A stretch of 64,000 bases of DNA from Palaemon carinicauda. Taxonomy: Eukaryota > Arthropoda > Malacostraca > Decapoda > Palaemonidae. The stretch spans positions 322,779,773 to 322,843,772 of the forward strand of contig NC_090725.1 of the NCBI RefSeq assembly GCF_036898095.1, in the 5' to 3' direction. Below the pieces are notes generated by a model that was not told where the DNA came from, ran no database searches, and saw only the letters and a program-made list of their open reading frames with translations. Below, in pieces: positions 11,911-21,248 of this stretch (position 1 is the first letter of the stretch; every line of letters begins with the position of its first letter). The position numbers and the translations under genes are program-made.

Positions 11911-12227
11911 GGCTGGAAGAAAGAGGTCACTTCTGGCCACGTGTAATGTTTACACTCAACTGAGCTAGACACAGCTGTCAAGCAACCAATCAGCGAGTCC
12001 GGTCTCCATAGAGTGGCGGGAAGCATACCAAATTCGTCAGATTCGGTACACGGCGATAAAAAAAAACTTGGAGTAGCCTTAAATAGCAGAGAAAGTTTCT
12101 TGACGAATTCGTCAGTAAGGGCAATTTAGGGTGGGAGAATTGCGTGCTTCAGGTAGAAATCAGCTTTATTCATGTCTAATGTGAAATTATTAAAAAATGC
12201 GATATCAGTGAAGAAAGTGCAAAAATC

Positions 12228-13980
12228 ATGTTCAGTGTTGCGGAGGGTTCGTTTGTTCGTGCTTGTCGCTTGCCTAGTCCGAGACCTCTTTCAGGCTCCC
12301 CTGCACCAGGGAGAAGGAATGTCGTAGGACCTAAGGGAGTGAGAGGTGTAAACCAACGAACAGACGTTCCCTCAAAGGTATCAGACGTTGCTCGTCAAGC
12401 ACGTCCTTGCCATAAGACAGGAGAGACGAAGTTTCTCCTCGTCTTCCGATGATTCGTCTCTTTAAAAGCCTGGGCGTAAGGTTTCGAGACGGTTGAAACG
12501 TTTATTAGTTCCTTCAGAACAAGTTCAACGTCCTAGCTGTAGTCATCATGAGAGTCCCGTTCATAGCGATGACGTTCATGTACAGACGTTTCTGCCACAG
12601 ACTCGACGTTACGTTGAGCGGTAGACACCGTAGACATGACGTGACGTCGAGTGTCAGTCACCGTAGTCACGATATAGCATCGATCAGCAGTCACCGCTGT
12701 TACTACGTGACGTTTGAACGTCAGCCACCGCAGTCACAGGTTGATCCGAAGTTAAGTGTTTTGCAAGATATGCTGTTAAAGCTTTCTTCTCTAATAGAAG
12801 CTTACGATCCTGTTCCTGTGCGAAAGGATCCTTTGCTTTTTGTGTGTCATGGTTCTGGGATACGTGATTCAGGTCTTCAACCTTCTAAACGAGCTTTGTT
12901 ACGTCACGCTGACGTTATCCCTAGTGACAGCTTTGCTGTTAAATGAGATGCGGAGCATAAATCTCGATGTAACTTTGATCGCTTTGAACGTCAGCCACCG
13001 CAGTCACAGTGTGACGTTGAGCTGCAGACACCACAGACACGACGTGACGTTGAGCGGTAGACACCGTAGACAGGACGTGACGTCGAGGGTCAGTCACCGT
13101 AGTCACGATATAGCATCGAACAGCAGTCACCGCTGTTACTACGGGACGTTTGAACGTCAGTTACTTCTGTCACGACGTGTAGTAGAATAACAATCTCTGC
13201 AGTCACAACGTGACATCGACCCTTCAACTTTAACTTCTGTTCATATACAAGTAGATGTAGCCTGTCAGGCTTTTCCTTCACGTCATTCTGAATATAAATC
13301 TCCTTCTCGCAAGATTTTAGATTTATCAGATGATGTGCCTTCTGAAGAAGTTGATGACCCCCTTTCAACTAATGTACCTTTGGGGAGTCATTCAGAAGAG
13401 GTGTAACCTAGGGTGGTCTAACAATCCCTTGTTTTATAATTATGAATTCCTTTAGTGAAATTTTGTCCTACTCGTTTTGTAACGGCTGCTCCGCCGTCTG
13501 AGTTTACTCTTGGCATGACTTTCTTCGACTCCTACATTTACGAAGTCAGTTCTCTCTTGTTCTTCCAAGAGAGCCATGCTCTTACTGGGAGACTGGTTGG
13601 AATCCAGGAGAAGTTTAGGAAAGTCTGCTTTTGCTTTTCCTCCTTCTTAATTAGCTTCTTGCTCGAGCGTCTGGTGTGTCACAGGAGAAGTTCTCGGTTG
13701 GGGAGTACCTGCCTCTGCCCAGGGAGACTTCTTAAGCCTAGTGAACTCTCCTCGTCGTCTAGCCATGAGACGCTCCAAGATTTTATGGTCTGCTTCAGAG
13801 CTAGACCATCTCCTGTTAGGAGTTTTTTCAAGCGTTTGAAGTATTTATTTGTTGGATTGGTCCCTGGGAGCCTTAAGTAAGAAGGTCTCTCCAGCTGTCA
13901 ATGTATTGCTGTACAATTATGTCATGCATGAACAAGGCTATCAGGGATGTCTCCAATGATCTGGCAGCCACGTTCACTGC
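12228..13980 (+). pseudogene. Gag remnant of DIRS element 1
   Basis: From 12,228 the frame FSVAEGSFVRACRLPSPRPL aligns with the family-1 Gag at about 31,480 (FSDVEGASARTC). At about 12,737 a stretch containing VDPKLSVLQDMLLKL matches VDPNWAMLLDMKQQL there. The C-terminal part (about 13,560-13,980) reads, in broken frames, VWCVTGEVLGWGVPASAQGD and SASELDHLLLGVF, typical of the DIRS Gag-like protein, and ends with MNKAIRDVSNDLAATFTAG just before the RT. Several stops and frameshifts occur. An internal duplication (12,609-12,724 and 13,045-13,160) adds repeats rich in GACGT. The role would be particle formation or RNA binding, known only loosely for this group. Confidence 0.75.
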
Positions 13981-14010
13981 AGGAGTACTTAAGATGTAAG
14001 TGCGCTCAAT

Positions 14011-15420
14011 GTGTTCATTGTCAAGACAAAGTTCACGATGAAGACTACTAAATCTGTCTTGGCAACAGTAAGGGAAGGCGACTGGATGGTCTCTCTCGAC
14101 CTTCAGGATGCATACTTCCACATCCCGATTCATCCAAACTTTCAACAACATCTGAGGTTTGTGGACGGGAAAGTAGTGTACCAATTTCGAGCACTGTGCT
14201 TCGGCCTCATTCCTGCTCCTCTTGTTTTTACAAGGCTCTTGCAAAATGTAGCAAGCTTTCTACATTTTTTGAGGATTCAGAGCCTCCCTTTATTTTGACG
14301 ACTGGCTAATCAGGGCGTTGTCATTAAATCGCTGTCTGGAGAGCCTCTAATGGACATTAGACCTAACCAAGGAGCTAGGTCTCATAGTGAACGTAGAGAA
14401 GTCGTAACTTACAGTACTCCATCCCAGACTATTCTTTATTTGGGAATGGAGATACAGTGTCGAATTTTTCGGGCCTTTTCGTCTCCCACAAGAATGGAAC
14501 AAGCTCTGTTAAAAGTCCATCACTTGCAAGAGAAAAACAGTTGCTCTGTAAGAGTTTGAACGAGCCTCGTGGGAACTCTTTCATCGCTGGAGTAGTTTAT
14601 CTCTCTGGGGAGACTCAACCTTTGCCCTCTCCAATTTCACCTAAACCATTGGAACAAGGAGAAGGGCTTAGAGAGTATCTCTTTCCCAATCTCCAACTCA
14701 GTCTAGACATGTCTGACTTGGTGGGACAGCAACATAAGACTTCGAGAAGGTCTTTCTCTTGCGATCAAGAACCCAAACCATGTGTTGTATTCAGATGCAT
14801 CGGATTTGGGTTAGGGAGCTCCACTGGACAGTCTGGAATGCTCAGGTCTTTGGTCCACGGATCAGAAGGAACTCCATTTAAGGCAAGTAACATCTCTCTT
14901 TTGACGAGATTTGTGCAAGGAGAAATTAATGTCTTGGCGGACTGCCTCAGCAGAAGAGGACAAGTCATCTCCATGGAGTGGACGTTGCACAAGACTGTGT
15001 GCGAGCAGCTATGGATGACATGGGGTCAACCCACCAGAGAACTTTTTGCGACTTCACTGACAAAGAGGCTCTCGACTTACTGCTCTCCAGTTCCAGATCC
15101 AGAGGCAGCCCACATAGACGCTTTCCTGCTGGACTGGTCTCACCTGGACGTTTATGCCTTTCCACCTTTCAAGATCCTGAACAAGGTGCTGCAGAAGTTT
15201 GCCTCTCACGAAGGGACCAGGTTGACATTGGTTGCTCCCCTCTGGCCCGCGAGAGAGTGGTTCATAGAGGTACTTCTATGGCTGGTAGACGTTCCAAGAA
15301 GTCTGCCGTTGCGGATGGATCTCTTGCGACAGCCTCACGTAAAGAGATTTCATCAAAGCCTCCCCACGCTTCGTCTAACTGCCTTCAGACTATCGAAAGA
15401 CTCTCTTGAGCTCGAGGGTT
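14011..15420 (+). pseudogene. Reverse transcriptase and RNase H remnant of DIRS element 1
   Basis: The first frame (14,011-14,298) has motif A as SLDLQDAYFHIPIHP (about residues 28-42), then VVYQFRALCFGLIPAP. The catalytic YxDD is present as YFDDW at 14,291-14,305 but in the next frame, so a frameshift precedes it. Most of the RT N-terminus (fingers) seems deleted, because Gag ends at about 13,980. A longer frame (14,457-15,551) carries the RNase H end (NVLADCLSRRGQ, about residue 156) and the DIRS linker (RELFATSLTKR, about residue 193; VYAFPPFKILNKVL). This would copy the element RNA and remove the RNA template. The order RT-RH before YR matches DIRS. Confidence 0.88.
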
Positions 15421-16430
15421 TTCGAAGGAGGCAGCTAGAGCGATCGCGAGGGCTAGAAGATCCTCTACCATCAGGATCTATCAGTCGAAATGGGAGGTAT
15501 TTAGAGACTGGTGCAAGTCCTCCTCTATTTCCTCTTCCAGTGCCTCTGTAGCGCAGATTGCGGATTTTCTGCTTTATCTGAGAAACGGTCGCTCCCTCTC
15601 TGCATCCACCATTAAAGGCTACAGAAGCATGTTAGCTTCTGTTTTCAGGCATAGGGGTTTGGATCTTTCTAATAACAAAGATCTCCAAGACCTGCTTAAG
15701 TCTTTCGAGACTTCCAAGGAGCGTCATATTTCGACTCCTGCTTGGAACTTGGACGTGGTCCTACAGTTCATTATGTCAGACAGGTTTGAACCCTTAAATT
15801 CAGCCTCCCTGAAGGATCTTACCCTCAAGACACTTTTTTTTGGTGAGCTTGGCTTCGGCTAAAAGGGTTAGTGAGATACATGCTTTTAGCAAGAACATCG
15901 GCTTCTCCACTAATAAAGCATTATGTGCTCTTCAACTTGGTTTTTTGGCCAAGAATGAACTTCCGTCTCGTCCTTGGCCTAAATCATTTGAAATCCCCAG
16001 TCTTTCTGAGATTGTGGGGAATGAAGTTGAAAGAGTGCTGTGCCCCGTTAGAGCTCTTAAATTTTACTTATCCAGAACTAAACCGCTACGAGGTTGTTCA
16101 GAGGCTTTATGGTGCTCCGTTAAAAAGCCCTCTTTGCCCATGTCTAAGAATGCGTTGTCTTATTTTATTAGACTTTTGATTCGGGAGGCACACTCTCATT
16201 TAAGTGAGAAGGATCGTAATTTACTTAAAGTCAAGCAACTTCAGTAGCGTTTAAGAAAAATAGATCCATTAAAAGTATTATGGACGCGACCTTTTGGAGA
16301 AGCAAATCGGTATTCGCTTCATATTACTTGAAAGATGTCCAGGCTCTTTATGAGGACTGCTACACACTGGGACCATTCGTAGCAGCGAGTGCAGTAGTGG
16401 GTGAAGGCTCTACCACTACATTCCCTTAAT
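15418..16430 (+). pseudogene. Tyrosine recombinase remnant of DIRS element 1
   Basis: This enzyme would integrate the circular DNA copy. The N-terminal core-binding part starts near GFSKEAARAIARARRS and includes TIRIYQSKWEVFRDWC and STIKGYRSMLASVF. The frame breaks at the T-run 15,834-15,841 and continues as VSLASAKRVSEIHAFS, which holds the first catalytic arginine. CPVRALKFYLSRT follows. A second frameshift near 16,240 lies in the expected HxxR box, where I do not find the histidine. The frame then continues as TSVAFKKNRSIKSIMDATFW and FASYYLKDV with the nucleophile tyrosine present. Two frameshifts and the lost box make it inactive. Confidence 0.85.
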
Positions 16431-16811
16431 CCCAATATCCTTTTAATCTACTCTTGAAAGTTTTAATCTTGTTTTGGGTTGTACGGGAGACTAAGAAGTC
16501 TTTCGCAATCTTTTTGATTTGGCGGGTGGTCAAAATATTGTTTCTGAAGAGCGCCCAGATTAAGGGTACTGATGAGGTCCTGTTATAGGGCTGTTCACCC
16601 TGGATATAGCAGCTCCTGGGAGTCTTTCAGCATCCTAAGAGGATTGCTGGGCTTCATGAGGATAGCGGACTAATGAGGCAGAGTAATCATCAGAGTCAGC
16701 TTTCTAACCAGGTACCTATACTTAAGTTTGTTTTTTGAATATTTGTCAAAAACTCTTGAGCATATACGCCTTCATTGTTTTAATACTAGTCTCTACCCAG
16801 CACCATGGGTG
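16431..16811. other. 3' untranslated part of DIRS element 1
   Basis: There is no ORF. It lies between the YR remnant and the internal complementary region and shows no other feature. Confidence 0.5.
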
Positions 16812-16915
16812 TGAATCAGCTATTTATATATTCACCGGCTAAGTTTAATATTTAAAAGTGATATTTTCATTATAAAATAAATTTTTGAATATACTTACCC
16901 GGTGAATATATAATA
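16812..16915 (+). repeat. Internal complementary region of DIRS element 1
   Basis: The left half (from CAGCTATTTATATATTCACC) is the reverse complement of the element's left end. The right half (to CTTACCCGGTGAATATAT) is the reverse complement of its right end. This head-to-tail order of the two ends is the hallmark of DIRS elements and serves as a template for completing the ends in a circular intermediate. Confidence 0.87.
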
Positions 16916-16959
16916 TTAAAGGCCCTCCCTTCCTCCCCGATAGAGACCCTACGGACTGA

Positions 16960-17110
16960 GAAGAACTGGTTTGGTTGAGAAGTATATGCGGTATCTGGCC
17001 GATAGTCGGCGCTGGTGGATACACCCGGCAGCCTTCATGGCGATCGCTCGCGAGTTTTTGGAATCTGTCGACCGTCGGAGACGTCAGCTATTTATATATT
17101 CACCGGGTAA
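16960..17110 (-). repeat. Right inverted terminal repeat of DIRS element 1
   Basis: Reverse complement of 7,430-7,590, with a few mismatches. The element continues to about 17,146, after which sequence matching copy 2 (GTTTTCAAAGTGC) resumes. Confidence 0.88.
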
Positions 17111-17148
17111 GTATATTCAAATATTTATTTTATAATGAAAATATCATG

Positions 17149-17530
17149 TTTTCAAAGTGCTTTGATAATGTGGACCTGACAAACAACGAATAGTATGTGG
17201 TGTGAAATGATGAATGCCTTAGAATGTATACAATGAAATAAATGTGAAGGTCATGTAGAGAGTAGGTTCAGTTGCTGTATGGGACTAGAAAAGCAGTCCT
17301 TAAAGTGAAGTAAATAAGTATCTAGTCTTATATGATCTATCCTTACACCTCATCTGCCCTTATCTTACTTATCCTTACACCTTATCTGCTCTTATCTTAC
17401 TCATCCTTATATCTTATCTGCCCTTATCTTACTTACCCCTATACATTATCTACCCTTTGCTAACCTACCCTTGCCTTAACTAACTTGCCCTTATTTTACC
17501 CCACCTCACCTTACTTAACATACCCTTAGT
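17149..17530. other. Spacer grading into a pentamer satellite
   Basis: Unique sequence to about 17,330, matched at 51,751-51,930, then CTTAT/CTTAC-type pentamers. No gene. Confidence 0.6.
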
Positions 17531-17900
17531 TTACCTTACTTAACATACTCATGTTTTACTTTACCTTACTTAACATACTCCTATTTTACTTTACCTTACT
17601 TAACATACTCCTATTTTACTTTACCTTACTTAACATACTCCTGTTTTACTTTACCTTACTTACCATACTCCTATTTTATTTTACCTTAATTAACATACTC
17701 CTGTTTTACTTTACCTTACTTAACATACTCCTATTTTACTTTACCTTACTTACCATACTCCTATTTTACTTTACCTTAATTAACATACTCACGTTTTACT
17801 TTACCTTACTTAACATACTCCTATTTTACTTTACCTTACTCAACATACTCCTGTTTTCCTTTACCTTACTTACCATACTCCTATTTTACTTTACCTTATA
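17531..17900 (+). repeat. 30-bp satellite with TTTACTTTACC core, about 12 units
   Basis: Regular 30-bp units with CATACTCCTATTTTAC and TTTACCTTACTTAA parts. Thirty bases are ten codons, which creates a 176-codon open frame of Phe/Leu/Ile/Tyr/Thr that I do not consider a gene. Copy 2 has only about five units (52,135-52,290). Confidence 0.92.
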
Positions 17901-18084
17901 TACCCTTATTTTACCTTACCTTACCCAACATACCCTTAGCTTACCTTGCGTTACCTTACCCAACATACCATTATTTTACCTTACTTTATCTAACATACTC
18001 TTATTTTACCTTGCCTACCCAACATATCCTTATTTTACCTTACCTTACCTTGCCTTTTTTACCCCACCCCCCTTACCTTAGTTT

Positions 18085-20230
18085 AGCTTGCTAACCTACC
18101 CTTAGCTTAGCTAACCTACCTTTAGCAAACATACCCTTAGCTTAGCTTACCATAGCTAACTTATCCTTACCATAGCTAACCTATCCTTAGCTTATCTTAA
18201 CATAGCTAACCTATCCTTAGCTTAGCTTAACATAGCTAACCTATCCTTAGCTTAGCTTAACATAACTAACCTATCCTTAGCTTAGCTTAGCTTAACATAG
18301 CTAACCTATCCTTAGCTTAGCTTAACATAGCTAACCTATCCTTAGCTTAGCTTAACATAGCTAACCTATCCTTAGCTAAGCTTAGCTTAATATAGCTAAC
18401 CTATCCTTAGCTTAGCTTAGCTTAACATAGCTAACTTAGCCTTACCATAGCTAACCTATCCTTAGCTTAACTTACTATAACTAACCTAACCTTAGCTTTG
18501 CTTACCATAGCTAACCTATCCTTAGCTTAGCTTAACAGAGCTAACCTATCCTTAGCTTAGCTTAACATAGCTAACTTATCCTTATCTTAGCTTAACATAG
18601 CTAACCCATCCTCAGCTTAGCTTAACATAGCTAACCTATCCTTAGCTTAGCTTACCATAGCTAACCTATCCTTAGCTTAGCTTAACATAGCTAACATATC
18701 CTTAGCTTAGCTTAACATAGCTAACCTATCCTTAGCTAAGCTTAGCTTAATACAGCTAAACTATCCTTAGCTTAGCTTAACATAGCTAACTTAGCCTTAC
18801 CATAGCTAACCTATCCTTAGCTTAGCTTACTATAGCTAACTTAACCTTAGCTTAGCTTACCATAGCTAACCTATCCTTAGCTTAGCTTAACATAGCTAAC
18901 CTATCCTTAGCTTAGCTTAACATAGCTAACCCATCCTTAGCTTAGCTTAACATAGCTAACCCATCCTTAGCTTAGCTTAACATAGCTAACCCATCCTTAG
19001 CTTAGCTTAACATAGCTAACCTATCCTTAACTTAGCTTAACATAGCTAACCTATCCTTATCTTAGCTTAACATAGCTAACCTATCCTTAGCTTAGCTTAG
19101 CTTAATATAGCTAACCTATCCTTAGCTTAGCTTAGCTTAATATAGCTAACCTATCCTTAGCTTAGCTTAATATAGCTAACCTATCCTAAGCTTAGCTTAA
19201 CATAGCTAACCTATCCTTAGCTTAGCTTAGTTTAACATCGCTAACCTATCCTTAGCTTAGCTTAGCTTAACATAGCTAATCTATCCTTAGCTTAGCTTAA
19301 CATAGCTAACCTATCCTTAGATTAGCTTAACATAGCTAATCTATCCTCAGTTTAGCTTAGCTTAACATAGCTAACCTATCCTTAGATTAGCTTAACATAG
19401 CTAATCTATCCTCAGATTAGCTTAGCTTAACATAGCTAACCTATCCTTAGCTTAGCTTAGCTTAACATAGCTAATCTATCCTTAGCTTAGCTTAACATAG
19501 CTAATCTATCCTTAGCTTAGCTTAACATAGCTAACCTATCCTTAGATTAGCTTATCTTACCATACCTAACCTATCCTTAGCTTAGCTTAACATAGCTAAC
19601 CTATCCTTAGCTTAGCTTAGGTTAACATAGCTAACCTATCCTTAGCTTAGCTTAGGTTAACATAGCTAACCTATCCTTAGCTTAGCTTAGGTTAACATAG
19701 CTAACCTATCCTTAGCTTAGCTTAGCTTAACATAGCTAACCTATCCTTAGCTTTGCTTAACATAGCTAATCTATCCTTAGCTTAGCTTAGCTTGATATAG
19801 CTAATCTATCCTTAGCTTAGCTTAACTTAGCTAACCTATCCTTAGATTAGCTTAACGTAGGTAACCTATCCTTAGATTAGCTTAGCTTAACATAGCTAAC
19901 CTATCCTTAGCTTAGCTTAGCTTAACATAGCTAACCTATCCTTAGCTTAGCTTAGCTTAATATAGCTAATCTATCCTTAGCTTAGCTTAACATAGCTAAC
20001 CTATCCTTAGCTTAGCTTAACATAGCTAACCTATCCTTAGCTTAGCTTAGCTTAGCTTGGCTTACCATAGCTAGCCTCCCCTTAGCTTAGCTTACTATGG
20101 CTAGCCTACCCTTCACTTAACTTGCCACAGCTAATCTACCCTTAGCTTAGCTTACCATAGCTAGCCCACCCTGCGCTTAACTTGCCACAGCTATTCTACC
20201 CTTAGCTTAGCTAGCCTACACTCAGCTTAG
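18085..20230 (+). repeat. 30-bp satellite built of TTAGC/TAACC pentamers, about 65-70 units
   Basis: Units contain CTTAGCTTAACATAGCTAACC. Unit length varies in 5-bp steps (25, 30, 35 or more) as TTAGC pentamers are gained or lost. The reverse strand contains TAGGTTAGC, close to the arthropod telomere repeat TTAGG. The counterpart at about 52,510-53,800 is shorter (about 1.3 kb). Confidence 0.93.
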
Positions 20231-20369
20231 CTTACCTTATCTAGCCTACCCTTATTTTAGCTTTCATTAACCTATTTTTATCTCTCTTTAGCTTTCCTTA
20301 CCTCACCTAACCTTACCTTACTTAACCTACCTATTCTACAATATCATTTGTTCCGTAACCGAAATACAA

Positions 20370-20545
20370 ACCACGCTATTTACATTGGGTTTACCTTTTA
20401 GCGCAGCTGAAATGGCGAGCCATTAGAATTTAACGAGGGTGTATTACCCCCGTGCTAATTAGCGGGGGGGGGGGTAGGGGAGTGGTAGCTAGCTACCCTT
20501 CCCCCCCCCCCTCACGCACAGGTGAATGCTCACTTTCACTTTTGG
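20370..20545 (+). repeat. Left inverted terminal repeat of element 2A
   Basis: From about TATTTACATTGGG through GCGCAGCTGAAATGGCGAGCC and a C/G-run region to GAATGCTCACTTTCACTT. The reverse complement is at about 27,955-28,135. The outer 25-45 bases of the two ends are unrelated to each other but are both represented in the internal complementary region. Confidence 0.88.
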
Positions 20546-21248
20546 CTCGGACTGGGACAGACGTCTCTGTCTTGGTCCTCTCTTGGCAGCCATTGTTTGT
20601 TTTGTCTTTACTTGATCACTTACTTTTCTTTTACTCAATATATATGTAAACATGTTTTCATGTCTGTATATATATTTGAGTATAGAAATCAGTAAGTTTC
20701 CTTTTCAGAGTTGTGTTTGTAGTGTACGATATCTCCGTGGAGTCCTCGGTAGTTAGGCCACCACAGCGTAATTTTATGGGTTGCGATCGAGTTTAACTTC
20801 GGTCTTTCTCTCTCTCTCTCTCTCTCTCTTGAGGTCGTTCACCCTTTTACTACGTTTTACTACGCCCCTTGTAGCTTCCTTCCCGTGTGGGGGGGTTGCT
20901 ACGCCGTACGTTTTGTCTCAATTAGTTTATGAATCTAATTGTAGTTGTTAATTTTTCAGCTTGTAGAACGATTCCTTTCGGGGTTTTCGTTCTTTCTTTA
21001 GTGTTCATTCATTTTAAATTACATAATTACATAATTACATAGTTTCATAATTATAATTGTTATAATTCTGTTTTGGTTACAGCTTTCCTTCCGTGAGTGT
21101 AAGTGGTTGTGAGGGCACGTGCCTGTTGTGTAATTCTTGTTTCCTTTCCCTCGGGATTCCTCTTCGGAGCCTTCCCGGGGGAATGAATGTGTACTAATGA
21201 TTTTTGTTTTATTTTGTTACAGTTACCGATCTAGTTCGTTTCTGTAAT

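Larger units (their letters stand above)
8802..12131 (-). mobile_element. piggyBac-type DNA transposon nested in DIRS element 1
   Basis: The left end is TTAA (8,798-8,801) followed by CCCTCTATGGCC. The right end, read on the minus strand, starts CCCTAAATTGCC at 12,131, a partial match, but no TTAA follows it, so the right boundary is less certain. Subterminal 14-mers TGACCAATTCGTCA (8,938-8,951) and the perfect palindrome TGACGAATTCGTCA (12,101-12,114) support both ends. The length of about 3.3 kb suits the family. The transposase gene inside is on the minus strand. Confidence 0.8.
7412..17146 (+). mobile_element. DIRS-type retrotransposon, family 1 (element 1), full length but dead
   Basis: The element has inverted terminal repeats (about 7,418-7,590 and 16,960-17,110), an internal complementary region (about 16,812-16,915), and Gag, RT/RNase H and tyrosine recombinase remnants in DIRS order. 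The other duplication copy holds the empty site at about 51,750, which sets the ends to within a few bases. There are no long terminal direct repeats. A piggyBac element lies inside its gag. Several frameshifts show that it cannot encode intact proteins. The internal order on the plus strand is gag, RT, RH, YR, ICR. Confidence 0.9.

Noticed and set aside
17551..18081. 176-codon hydrophobic frame that looks like a membrane protein
   Set aside because: It is a translation of a 30-bp satellite, and the copy number differs between duplicates without regard to protein structure.
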